From assembly GCA_038380435.1 (NCBI GenBank), contig JAWZYU010000034.1, positions 37,200,901 through 37,264,900 of the forward strand: a DNA stretch of 64,000 nucleotides, read 5' to 3'. Positions 45,561 to 56,314 of the stretch are shown piece by piece. The DNA comes from Ryuthela nishihirai. Taxonomy: Eukaryota > Arthropoda > Arachnida > Araneae > Heptathelidae. Each line of letters opens with the position of its first letter. The first letter of the stretch is position 1. Position numbers and translations under genes: made by a program. The notes beneath the pieces are model-generated. The model was not told where the DNA came from. It did not search any database and saw only the letters and a program-made list of their open reading frames with translations.

Positions 45561-46089
45561 ATGTCGTGTGGATATATATCTGTAAGATGCTATTGGGGAA
45601 TTAATTTTTTTTTCTTTACTGAAAGACAAAATATGTTATTTTGACAATATGATGTCAGATAAACTACCACTCTTTGGCAGAAATCAGATGAAATTACTGT
45701 GCACTTCAGTTTCCTCTTCCAGAATTAAAATAGGTAACAGTTGAAAATGTTTTTATTGGCTTTTGAGCTTTATATGGTAAAGATGACTTCCTCCATGACC
45801 TTGCCCAACAACTAAATAATGGGTTTCATTAACCCAAAGATGATAGTTAGTAATAATTAGCTTAAAAATCAAGTGGACCATGTGGCAACACAAACTAGCT
45901 AGATTGAGGGATAATGAGGCAGATGTCAGCTGGGGAGAAAAAACAATGGAGGTGCAGAGAAGAGAGCAATATAGGAGGAACGGCAATGCAAGAGAATTGG
46001 TTACCTGATGTGCAGGTGAGTAACCATAGATATCCAATGGATCCCTTACTCTGTAAATAGAGATTCCCATTAGCTTAACATTTGTTGCC
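45561..46089. other. Non-coding, nothing recognised
   Basis: The minus ORF 45753-46091 (112 codons) has hydrophobic segments but no family resemblance that I can name and no counterpart in unit 1. I do not call it a gene. Confidence 0.35.
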
Positions 46090-46101
46090 AAGTCTCATTT
46101 A

Positions 46102-46483
46102 GTTTGGGTTTTACCTCTGTGTGGCACTTTTTTTTGCATACAATGGGCTAAATGACCAAGCCAGAAGGACCTCAAGGGCATAGAGAAAGTTAGTGGAAGG
46201 GGGCCCACTGGACAGTTGTTAGGAGACAGATAATAGCATCCTGTTAAGGCCTTCCAGTGTGTTCTTTAAAGTGCACAACTTATGGTTCTCCTGCACATAG
46301 GGCCTCTGCTTACTATCCAATCTGAAAGATGGCAGTCTGTGCAAGCCCATCATTGTTCCCTACAGACTGAGGGCAGAGCAGGGAGTTTTGCAGAGATAAA
46401 TCTGAATGCTGGTCCAACTGGGACTAAAACCTGGGAACTGCAGATTATGAGTCTGGCATGCTACCGACTAAGTCACCCCCACT
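46102..46483 (-). mobile_element. SINE-A with 12-bp target duplication
   Basis: Duplication AAGTCTCATTTA at 46090-46101 and 46484-46495. Diverged body. The head on minus is GTGGGGGTGACTTAGTCGGT. Confidence 0.9.
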
Positions 46484-46495
46484 AAGTCTCATTTA

Positions 46496-47190
46496 AAAAT
46501 TATGATTAATTAGAGATGAGGGCTTGATATGCAGTTAAAATACTGAGTGAAATGTTATAGTATTTGTACATGTGATGATTCCTTATGTAAAACTATGACA
46601 TTATAGAATCAGCTAAGAAAAAGTTACAAGACTTCTCATTGTGTATTGTTTATAATTTCTAGTGTCAGCATGCTTGCTTTCAATTGTACTGTAGCATTTC
46701 TCTTTTATTAGTTTCCAATTACATTCTTAAACGACAAACTGCCTGTGTCTTTATTATTCATATTACACTATGAACCCTGTAACTTTCTGAAATAAACAGT
46801 CAAAATGCATTAACCGGACAACTGAGTTTATTTTATTTGTCAATAGTGAACTTTCTAAGAAATATGGAAGAGCACTGACGGCTGGCTTCAGCAATAATTA
46901 ATTTAATAAACGTTTCTGGTGATCACCATAAATTTAAAAACTTACTTGTTGTGACAACAGTGGCCCACATGCAAAGTAGCAGTAGCAATGTCTTGTGACA
47001 GACACGATTCTATGATTTTGCAAATCAATTGTAAAAATACACCATTATCAACACTTAAAAAAAGCCTCAGGGTCTAAATAAGCCAATGGGCTAAAACAAA
47101 CATTGAAAATACACAAACAAACAATGCATTTCAATTCTGAAGTTTAAAAATACCTAAGGGTCCCAGTGGGTTACAACAAGTCTCCCAAAC
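46496..47190. other. Non-coding, nothing recognised
   Basis: AT-rich. The right part (about 47040-47190) holds diverged pieces of the tandem unit that follows. Confidence 0.4.
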
Positions 47191-47500
47191 ACACAAAAAA
47201 ATCATAATTCATGTGCTACCATTCCAAACTAAAATAAAAACAAACCCATGAGCTAAATAATTCCATGGGCTGTTATAGTCCATGGAGTTATTTAGCCACT
47301 GGAGCTTTTTCAAAGCCAATATAATAACAAACTCTATCAAACACACAAAAAAATCATAATTCATGTGCTGCCATTCCAAACTAAAATAAAAACAAACCCA
47401 GGAGCTAAATAATTCAATGGGCTGTTAGTCCATGGAGTTATTTAGCCACTGGAGCTTTTTCAAAGCCAATATATATACAAACTCTATCAAACATACCAAT
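47191..47500. repeat. Tandem repeat, ~149-bp unit, two clear copies
   Basis: Copies at about 47191-47339 and 47340-47497, roughly 95% alike (CATAATTCATGTGCT.CCATT, GCCACTGGAGCTTTTTCAAA). Inside each, GCTAAATAAT.C.ATGG and CCATGGAGTTATTTAGC form an inverted repeat. Confidence 0.85.
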
Positions 47501-47520
47501 TGAAATCAATGTAATTCATT

Positions 47521-47707
47521 AAAAAAAAATATCCCCTCAAGCAGCTGCTTGCCACAGAGTTCTGACAGGAGCCTGTCAGTTTATATGCCACAGTAGAAGA
47601 TCTGAGAGGATGGAAGGACCTCAGCAGAAAACAACACGAACATCCATGCCTTACCCGGGTCCCTTAGATCAGTAGTCAAGCGTGCTAACCACTCGGCCAT
47701 GGGACAG
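47521..47707 (-). mobile_element. SINE-B
   Basis: Full-length copy with a short deletion of the B-box region (CCTTACCCGGGTCCCTTAGA). The head ends CTCGGCCATGGGACAGC. Confidence 0.87.
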
Positions 47708-47710
47708 CTA

Positions 47711-49330
47711 ATAGACAAAGCAAACTTATATCCATAGTAGCATACTACAATTTAACAAGTTTACATTCACATCACAATTTCCAGCATGTCATAACCAAGA
47801 CCAGCCATTTCCATATTCTACCAGATAACTATGTAATTTACTATAGTTTCACAAAACTACTTACTCTTATACATTAGACAAGCATAACCTACAATTCATA
47901 ATACTTGTAACATTTCACTCTACCATTCACACGACTCTGTAAAACAACTAGATTAATATTCATTTTCCTATATTCACATCACAATGTCCAGCATAACAGT
48001 CACAACTAAAAGCTGCCATTTCCACATTCTAACAGACAATAACCATATAATTTACTAAAATTTCACAAAAGTAGCAATTCACAAACCTACAATTCTTCAT
48101 ACTTCTTTGCTGGAAATTTCTCTGTGAATCACAACCCACCCATATCAGAAGTATATTTATTCCTATCATTAACAAACTCACTTACCCCTGTCACCTAATT
48201 GTATTAATATGTCATAATGTTTTATTCATATTTGTATACCATACCAACTCACAGTACTGAACACTCCATAGATTTCCCATTAAGGTAACAGTAATATGCT
48301 GATAAAAAAAAAATTGAAAAAATATTTAACTTCATAACAATCAAAATTAAAAAAATATTCTCCACCCGAGTTTATAATAAAAAAAGGATATATACCTCCT
48401 CAAGCTGCTGCTTGCCACAGAAGTCTGACAGGAGGATGTCAGTTTATATGCCACAGCATGTCTGTTTACCTACCACAAACAAATTCCAACTCCTCCAAAC
48501 TCTTTAATATCACCAACAGACACTAACACTCCTTTCTTGCAAATATTTTTAAAATCCTTTTAGTAATTGTCATTCAACCTTTCTTTATTTATAAGTAATT
48601 AATACGTGCTCATATTTTTAAACATATTTCCTATATTGTTTTATTATTAAAGGAAAATAGAACATTCCAGAATGATGCTCTGGCTGAAATAGCACTAACT
48701 GACAATAGATTTCTTCCAAACCTATTATGGCATTTCTCCACTTTGAATGCAACTTGCAAATTTTGCTAACATAGATTTTTGATTTTAATATTGCACAGGC
48801 TGACAGCATGACAAAACAAGCACTTGTTTTATTATACATTTTATCATAAGTAACAGTACATATTTATATTAAACTAATACACGGGGTATATATAACGAGC
48901 ACAGGGGACAATGGTCCAACATACGCAAACCATCTGTGTGCCAGAGACCATGAAAAAGACCCCCAACTGTGATGGCAACAAACTCATGTAGGAGTGTAAC
49001 ACTGCAGGTTTTCAACAACACACGAGGGTAATGAACCTTATATTAATATTAACAGTACATATTGGTTGCACTTTGGGCGATGACCTTCCTTTGAGAATGT
49101 TAACTAGAATAGATGTCTACATTTACTATTAAGTATATTTTGAAAGTTTTTTTTAAAATAATATTGAAACATATGGGGTATATATATTCGAAGAGTTTCC
49201 AATCTATTTTAGTTGAAAAAATTACGAACATCTGCTTTCATTTACATTCCTGTATAGAGTGGATTTTGGAATGTCCTTATACAGTTTAAAATTTCAAACC
49301 TGACATACATAATGAAAAACATGATCATAT
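47711..49330. other. G-poor tract and 3' flank of TMEM222 copy 2
   Basis: Through about 48560 the plus strand is poor in G, echoing 30491-31650. A 5'-truncated SINE-B lies at about 48390-48468 (minus). The ORF 48618-48839 is unrecognised. 49255-49332 aligns with the 3' flank of copy 1. Confidence 0.5.
48390..48468 (-). mobile_element. Truncated SINE-B (3' half)
   Basis: Only the tail and body remain: ACCTCCTCAAGCTGCTGCTT, CTGACAGGAGGATGTCAG. The head is missing, as expected for 5' truncation in minus orientation. Confidence 0.75.
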
Positions 49331-49332
49331 TT

Positions 49333-49899
49333 TCAAGAACTGATGAAAACAGTACATACAGTAATAATACAAACAATAATACAAAACGGCAGCCACGTTT
49401 TCAAAAACGACCAAAAACTGACGTATTTTCCATAAAGAAGAACAAGGAACCAAAGCTTTACCATATTCCATGATGAGCTACCATTGTATTGCATTAAATT
49501 TAAAGCCATGGCAACATGCGAATGACAGTTATCGCAAAAAAGGTTGTGCATTCTGTGTTTGTAAACTTCTGATGCTTCCTGAACAGCAGGATCCCAGTTT
49601 GACCTCGCTCGATAAGGATCAAGCTGCCAGTATTTGGTCGGTTTTCCAAAAGCCATATTATCTTCAGAGACGAAATAAGGTCCCGCAAAATCTCTAATCA
49701 CTCCAGATGATAAAGCAATACCCATATGACCAATAATTGGGAAAAGCCAAGTCAAAAGAGGTATCGGTGTCCACACAATACAAAATGGATATCGTGATTT
49801 CTTATGATCCATATTAAAGTTACCTCCTTCGATATCCTCCTTGTTTTTATCCCAATTTAAGTCATTTGATGCAAATTCGTTATTTGTAACATCTTTCAT
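49333..49899 (-). CDS. TMEM222: TMEM222-like membrane protein (DUF778), copy 2, intronless
   Basis: 188 codons, complete, same family and landmarks as copy 1: WTPIPLLTWLFPIIGH at 43-58, SGVIRDFAGPYFVSED at 65-80, DNCHSHVA at 123-130, hydrophobic segments at about 146-158 and 170-186. It keeps the LVLLYGKY form that copy 1 has shortened. The start is the ATG at 49897-49899, two codons after an in-frame TGA. The N-terminal 37 residues differ from copy 1 at about eight positions, but residues 38 to about 150 are identical. Upstream on minus, TTTGTTTTGTAATATACAG at about 49950 looks like a 3' splice site, so a 5' UTR intron is possible; the same spot in copy 1 reads ATATGG. With no stops or shifts this is the more conventional copy. 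Whether either copy is the ancestral locus cannot be told here. Confidence 0.9.
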   Translation of the reverse strand: MKDVTNNEFASNDLNWDKNKEDIEGGNFNMDHKKSRYPFCIVWTPIPLLTWLFPIIGHMGIALSSGVIRDFAGPYFVSEDNMAFGKPTKYWQLDPYRARSNWDPAVQEASEVYKHRMHNLFCDNCHSHVAMALNLMQYNGSSSWNMVKLWFLVLLYGKYVSFWSFLKTWLPFCIIVCIITVCTVFISS

Positions 49900-51270
49900 G
49901 TCCAATCAATTTAACAAGTGATACTTTTATTCTTAATCTGTATATTACAAAACAAATACCCATCAAATCCTAAATTTGCAAACTATTTATCAGATCTATT
50001 TACCACTATGATTTACTAAACCAATCACTCTGCGGAGAACAACCATTTTACTTCTTTCATTCATAAAGAAAAAATGACGGTAAAATTTTGTTTCTTTTGA
50101 ACGTTCTTTTCCAATATTCTATTAAATATTAATTTTTCTAAGTTCATTTCAGATATAATTACCATCAATTCCAAAACCAAAGCGCCAACAAAGTTTCGTT
50201 TCAGAATTGCAGGATGAAGCTTCTTGAAGCTACCACCAATTTGGTCTCGAAAGTGTCAACCCTGCATTTGAGATTATATTACCGACTGACAAAGGCTGCC
50301 AACGTTTGAGATCTGAACGAATTTAAATAAATGGGGTATTTCTACAATGCTTCGGCTCTGATTTTCCACCAAAGGAATACACCTGAAAGTATATCAAACC
50401 ACAAAGCTATGTCACACTACTAGAGAGAAGTTCTCTGTCGCCTAGGTCGACAATGGAGACATCTTAAGTGGGTCAAGAATAGTGGAGTTTAGCAACATTT
50501 CTTCTGAAAATAGCAATCGATGAGATAATTGATGACTACCATGATTATTTCCAATTTTAAGAAATAAGTAAGGAGCGAGCGGGTGAGTCGCTTACTTGTT
50601 AGTATCTAGGTTATTTAGTTAAGTAAATAAGTAAGTTACTTCCTTCAGTAAAAAATTAAGTAAAAACTTAGCTATTTTCAATTACATAAGTAGATAATCA
50701 GGATGATAGAGCAATATCCATGTGACCAATAATTGGGAAAATCCATGTCAAAAGAGCTATGAATGCCAGAAATTTCGTGCAGATGTGCGCGATCTTTAGT
50801 GCATCTCTACTAAAAAAAATTTTTTTTGGTATGCTGCACGCTGAAATATGAGTAGCTGCAGAAAAAAACACACCCACAACGAAGCAACAACCAATGTGAG
50901 GGTCGACGACGGACTAACTCTATCAGATGCTAACAGAGTGAGTGATACCGACGCCCGAAGTCTGCAAATCCTTTATCAAATGCAACGTTATTTGAACTGT
51001 AGAGTGTACAGCTTAAGAGTGAAAGCATATTGTTATACATTTTCTTACTTAGTTTAGATAAGCACGATATTTGATCTCCCAGGAAGCACAAAATACTAAA
51101 GTGATGCAGTTTATATTCGGGCAAATAATGTGTGCTGCAAATGCTACGTTTCCAAAAGGGATGATTATAATCAAATCACTTTGCACAACCTTATATAACA
51201 GTTCGAATTTTTTGTTTAATTTTTGATGAGACACTTCAAACTACTAGCTTAGAAGCAGGTTAATAATTAA
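49900..51270. other. Upstream flank of TMEM222 copy 2 (duplicated)
   Basis: Aligns in patches with 32382-34500. It contains the shorter AAGT array (50560-50700). ORFs 50848-51057 and 50930-51234 are not conserved in unit 1. Confidence 0.55.
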
Positions 51271-51282
51271 AAACAAAAATTA

Positions 51283-51943
51283 AAATACCTCCTTATGCAG
51301 CTGCTTGCCACAGAGATCTGACAGGAGCCTGTAATCATAATTATGTGCCATATAGCTGGTCCGTGAGAAAGGCGAGATCGCAGCAAAAAACAACACAAAC
51401 GTCTATGCCTTATCAAGAGTTCGGACCCAGGTCTTTGTGGACAGTGGGGAGGGCGTGACTTAGTTTAATCTGCAGTTCCCAGGTTCGAGTCCTACTTGGA
51501 CAAGCATTTAGATTTTTATCTGCTAAGTTCTCACCCTGCCCTCGGTCAATAAATAAAACCTATGGGCTTCGAAAGACTGCAGTCTGTCGGAATGGACATT
51601 AAGTGGTGGCTCCATGTGCGGGACAGCCATACCCTGTGCACATTAAAGAACACGTTGGACGGCCTTGTCGGGAGGCTATCATCTGTCTCCCAACAGATGT
51701 CCAGTGGCTCCCCTTTCCCCGAACTTCTGTGAGCCCTAAGGGTCCTTCTGACCTGGCCATTTAACCCATTGTGTCAAAAAAAGTGCACTCAGAAGTTGAG
51801 TTCGGTTGTTTTACCTCTGAGCGGCACTTTTTTTTGCAGACAATGGACTAAATGGCCCCATTCAGAGGTAAAACTACCCAACCAACTTTTTGGACAGTAG
51901 TCAGTTACGCTGTGCGCTAACCACTCTGTCACGGGACGGCACA
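51283..51943 (-). mobile_element. Old SINE-B interrupted by a SINE-A
   Basis: SINE-B body 51283-51445 and head 51886-51943 (CGCTAACCACTCTGTCACGG) are the two halves of one copy, shared with 34520-34715. The SINE-A between them is absent in unit 1. Short similar sequences (TGTGGACAGT / TTTGGACAGT) flank the insert. Confidence 0.8.
51446..51885 (+). mobile_element. SINE-A nested in SINE-B, with inverted tail piece
   Basis: Plus-strand SINE-A from the head (CAGTTCCCAGGTTCGAGTCC) to the tail near 51793. Then 51796-51857 is an inverted SINE-A tail (GGTTGTTTTACCTCTGAGCG), and then a short direct tail again. The tail was thus copied in inverted orientation. Confidence 0.8.
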
Positions 51944-52662
51944 TCTGTAGGTTAAGGGCAAAACAAATTCACTCCAGAGGCTCAAACCTCCATGGCTCAA
52001 ACCCTGTCCCCAGTAGTTGCAGTATCGCTTTGAACCGACGTGATACCACTTACTCTACGAACAAGGAAATATATTCTTTGATTTTTCGTCGAATTCTTAC
52101 TGAAATTATATTTTTCTGCAAAGAAGACAACTATAGGAAATTTACATATTTAATTGTAATATGCCGTTTTTACAGACGTGGGAAAAACAAATAAATATAC
52201 AGTGTTTGAAAATCTTGTGACACTATTATGAAAAATATTAGAATTTAAAGATCAATAATGAATAGCATCTTTTATTGCCCCTAATTTTTTAACAATATCT
52301 GTGAAAGATATTTCTAGTGCACCCCAAAGAAAGAAAGTTATTTTGTGGGAGTCTTGGCTGAGCACTGAGTAAAGAAGACTTTATTGCACGTTACGTGTTA
52401 GCAGCAGCACAGTTTAGAGGGAACATTAATTACAGCTGCCTACAGCCACAGATGTGAAGTGGGCCTTGTGAGTGACCCCCCCTGGATTAGTCATTGTTTT
52501 AAGCGACTAACTGCTGGATTTAAATCAAATTTCAGCAAAGTGTAATAAACGAACCGAGTGAAAGATATTGAAAAGGAATGGGTAGTAGATAGATTCATGG
52601 AGAAATTATTCAAAAAATGAAATTGTCCAGGTCTATGAAACCTGATACGACAATCAAAGAAT
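51944..52662. other. End of unit 2 and flank
   Basis: 52050-52386 aligns with 34900-34993 joined to 38840-39065. After 52386 homology stops. No gene recognised. Confidence 0.5.
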
Positions 52663-53046
52663 AAAGGTTACTGGGTTGATTTTCCTTTGAGCGGCCCTTT
52701 TTTGTACACAGTGGGCTAAATGGCCAGATCAAAAGTACCCCAGATAAGTTTAGGGGAAGGGACCCCACTGGAAAGCTATTAGGAGACAGATGGTTATCTC
52801 CCGTTAAGACCATCCAGGGTGTTCTTTAATGGCTACAGGTTATGGCTCTCACACACACAGTGCCGCGGTTTAACGTTCCATCTGATGGATGGTAGCCTTT
52901 TCAAGCCCATCGGTGTCCCATACTGACCAAAGGCAGGGCAGGGAGTTTTGCTGAGATGAATTTCAACGCTGGCCCAGCTGGGACTCGAACTCGGGAATTG
53001 CATATTAAGAGCCTAACACTTTTCCGACTGAGCTATCTCTGCTCCC
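52663..53046 (-). mobile_element. SINE-A
   Basis: Tail GGGTTGATTTTCCTTTGAGC, body with CGTTCCATCTGATGGATGG, B box GGACTCGAACTCGGG, head end GAGCTATCTCTGCTCCCC. Moderately diverged; no clear target duplication. Confidence 0.85.
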
Positions 53047-54155
53047 CAAAGTGTTAAAGGACATAGTTTTCAAGTAGTGAAATTTTCGTAGATAAAAAAA
53101 AAGAACAGTACCATCATTCGTACGCCTCTTTCAGCCTTGTACCTGATGCAGGTGTCTTTCAGGATGCTTCTCTTCAGTCATTAGCTTGAAAAGAGAAACA
53201 TATCACTTATTAGGGACATTCAAAAAACAAATCCTTTTTATAAGAATTTTTTTTCAGTCTGAAAATAAATTAGTAAACTTTTGACTGATATAATACACTA
53301 ATACCTGACATTTCTAGGATCTGGGGAAATCATTCGAAATAAACATGTATGAGAATAATTTTCCTGTTTATTTTCTGCTAAATATTCTTTAAACAGCCTT
53401 TAACTTTAGCTTGTTATTACGGTGGTATTAAGTTTGGAAAATTTCTGCATTAATATTTCTGTCCTAATTGAAATTATTTGAAATGTTTTTTTACCCGTAG
53501 AAATGACGTCACTTTAACGTTTGAATAATCGTGTAGGGGCGCTGTGAGTGGGTGATGTCTTTTGTATTTTGAATTTTGTTTCATTATATACAAGCGGTAT
53601 CATATTTATTTGTAAGTTACTTAGATCTTTAACACTTTAAGAACTTTTTGACTTGGCTTTTCTTCTTATTCAATTATTCTAATCTTATTACATTGCAAAA
53701 ATAATTTTGTACTTTTATAAGCTATAACTAGGTTTTGGTCGTTACAAGTGTGTCAGTGACAATAAGTAGCATAAATATCAAAGTGGTTTGTATGCGGCGC
53801 AGAGTATTTTCTCTTAAACATATAAATTGATTTTGAAGCAAATACACCTATGAAATATGACAGAAGTTACTATATTGAGGATTTTGCTAAGTGCGATTTT
53901 CCATTTGGAAAATGATGGGACACTTTTATTGATCAATTTATGTTACACAAACCGATTTCTTTTTTTTTCAAATCTAATATTGTGTAAACTGCCTGTCCAA
54001 GATCAATACATTTTTCAGAATAACTTTTGTTAGGTCATGAAGTTTTTGTGATAATTGTGTAATGTTTTTTCTGAAAAGTATATCATTTTTGTGCATTCAG
54101 AAAATCACTTCTGTAAGAGTATATTCATCAGTAAAGACTTCCTATGGACACAGGA
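53047..54155. other. Non-coding with a consensus CRE word
   Basis: TGACGTCA at 53504-53511 (full CRE palindrome), followed by GTGTAGGGGCGCTGTGAG. This could be a promoter scrap. Nothing else recognised. Confidence 0.35.
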
Positions 54156-54526
54156 GGAACGGGGTGGCTCAGTCGGTAGCGCACCAGGCTCGTAATCTGC
54201 AGTTCCCAGGTTCGAGTCCCAGTGTTGAGATTTATCTCCATAGAACTCCCCACCCACTGTCAGTAGGGGACACCAATGAGCATGAAAAGGTCGCCGTCCA
54301 TAGGATGGAATGTTAAGCTGTGACCCTGTGTACAGGAGAGCCATACCCTGTGCACGATAAAGAACATGCTGGATGGCTTTGACGGGAGGCTACCATCTGT
54401 CTCCGAACAGCTGTTCCAGTGGGTTCCCTCCCCCAACCTCTGAGCCTTCGGGGTCCATGTGACCTGGCCCATTTAGCTATTAGTGTTCAAAAAAGTGCCG
54501 CTCACAGGTTAAACAACCCAACCCAT
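54156..54526 (+). mobile_element. SINE-A
   Basis: Head GGGGTGGCTCAGTCGGTAGC, B box GGTTCGAGTCCCAG, a small deletion after the B box, tail AACAACCCAACCC. Followed directly by a palindrome (54527-54567). Confidence 0.88.
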
Positions 54527-54567
54527 ATCATATTGAACACAGGAATTATTCCTGTGTTGAATATGAT
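54527..54567. repeat. 20-bp inverted repeat, 1-nt centre
   Basis: ATCATATTGAACACAGGAAT and ATTCCTGTGTTGAATATGAT pair with one mismatch. ACACAGGA also precedes the SINE-A (54147), so the arm contains part of the probable target duplication. Confidence 0.8.
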
Positions 54568-54699
54568 AAAAGGTTGGTTATTTAGTACCAGTGGAAAATG
54601 ATGGGGTTTAATCAAATATTACAGTTATTAGAGCTTTAAAATTGATGACTTACGCTATATCTTTCCAGTTGGAATATGTATAGCTATAGTTCATTATTA

Positions 54700-55905
54700 T
54701 GAGAGGTGTATAAAAAGTTCTTGACATGCATCTGTAGAACAAAAAGAATTGCACTTACTAAATAAAACTTTCACTGTTCTTCAAAGTACTCCCCTCCAGC
54801 ATCTTTGCAAAGTTGCAGATGTCTACACCAATTCTAGAATGCTTGGTTTCACACCTGTTGGGGAATACTCGGCAATCTGAATGAATGCATTTTGCAAGGT
54901 CTTGGACACACAAAAAACGTTTCCCAGCAAGTTGTTTTTTAATTTTTTGAAGAACCATCCTGCATACTTACCCAATTTTGCACCATGTAAGATCGGTAAA
55001 TATGCAGGATGGGGTAGCTATTAGATTTTTTTTCTTGCTCCGGATAGGATGTAACTTTCTGGGTTTTGTGAGCACTGGAAGAAGGAGAACCCATAACACA
55101 CCTGGTGGATGCTGCTCCTTCATCTCCTTAGCCATTTTGTGCAAAACAGTATTGGTGTTGTATTGACCATTTATGGTAATTTTTTCAGGTAAAATGTCCA
55201 TGGCTACTACTCCTTTGGAATTAAAAACAATTATGCACATCCACTTCATTGAATGAAAGTCTGGGAGGATTTGGGGATGTTGTTCCTCTTCTGTAACCCA
55301 AACATAGTTGTTGATCTTTCTATGAGGCTTATAGTAATAAAGCCATGTCTTATAACCTTTGACAATGTTAACCATTTGGGGCCACTAGGTTCAAACATCG
55401 CTAACATCTTGTACCAATCGACTCTAGGCCTTTTTTTCTATCACCCCAATTAGCACAAATCTTTCAGAAGTGTAAATGTTGATGAATAATTGTTTTCCCT
55501 CTGCAAATTGATACACTGACATCTAAAATTATAACCTGAATGGTGATGGGTGTATTTGCCATAATGAATTCATGAACAGCAGCGATGATTCTCTCATTCA
55601 CTGCTTCCTTCTATCTTCCCGCACAAGAGAGATCATTGAAACTCTGCCGTTCATTGAATTTGTGCATCCATCCTGTAACAGTACCATATGAACAGGCATG
55701 GTGCCCATATATTTGTGATAAATCGCATGAATTTTTTTTTCATGTCATCCCAAAACTGCATCCTTGGGAAAATGTAAAATTTTTATCTGTCTCTAGTATC
55801 ATAGTATTAATGCACAGATTTCACAGACTGAACTTTATGCACTATGAGCAAAGAGGGAAATGATGATACAACCTTTATTTTTAATATGTTATGACAAAGT
55901 TAGAC
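54700..55905 (-). mobile_element. Mariner-like relic
   Basis: TIR-like left end GTGTATAAAAAGTTCTTGAC. The minus-strand interior carries a transposase relic (next entry). The exact right end is uncertain; a SINE-A inserted close to it at 55920. Confidence 0.7.
54720..55870 (-). pseudogene. Mariner transposase relic
   Basis: The longest open frame is 54968-55375 (135 codons): KTWLYYYKPHRK (where G-DETW.Y.Y.P is usual, the first Asp being lost), SMKWMCIIVFNSKGVVAMDI, LPEKITINGQYNTNTVLHKM. This is the mariner core F.D..G....E..P.G.T.N...Y. Upstream pieces (about 55500-55660) include RQSFNDLS and HEFIMANTPI-like helix-turn-helix remains. Stops and shifts throughout. Confidence 0.75.
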
Positions 55906-55919
55906 AAACTTTCAACATG

Positions 55920-56303
55920 GGTTGGGTTGTTTTACCTCTGAGCGGCACTTTTTTGCACACCATGGGCTAAATGGTCGGGTCACATGGACCCCGAAGGCTC
56001 AGAGAAGGTTGGGGGAGGGGACCCACTAGAATAGCTGTTGGGAGACAGATGGTAGCCTCCCGTCAAGGCCATCCAGCATGTTCTTTAACGTGCACAGGGT
56101 ATGGCTCTCTCACACACGGGGCCACGGCTTAACGTCCCATCCGACAGACGGCGGCCTTTCCAAGCCCATCAGTGTCCCCTACTGACCGTGGGCAGGGCGG
56201 GGAATTTTGCGGAGATAAATCTCAACGCTGACCCAGCTGGGACTCGAACCTGGGAACTACAGATTACGAGCCTGGCACGCTACCGACTGAGCCACCCCCG
56301 CCC
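55920..56303 (-). mobile_element. SINE-A, young copy
   Basis: Perfect 11-bp duplication CTTTCAACATG (55909-55919, 56304-56314). Close to consensus throughout, with an intact head (GGGGGTGGCTCAGTCGGTAG on minus). The ORF 56101-56328 is a reading of the SINE. Confidence 0.93.
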
Positions 56304-56314
56304 CTTTCAACATG

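Larger units (their letters stand above)
40125..52386. repeat. Tandem segmental duplication, unit 2
   Basis: Same order and orientation as unit 1; the anchor list is given there. Private insertions: LINE 3' fragment 40619-41240, MITE 43450-43670, SINE-A 51446-51885. The segment 44350-47000 has no clear counterpart in unit 1. Confidence 0.9.

Noticed and set aside
45753..46091. 112-codon hydrophobic minus ORF
   Set aside because: No homologue recognised, no paralogue in unit 1, ordinary composition.
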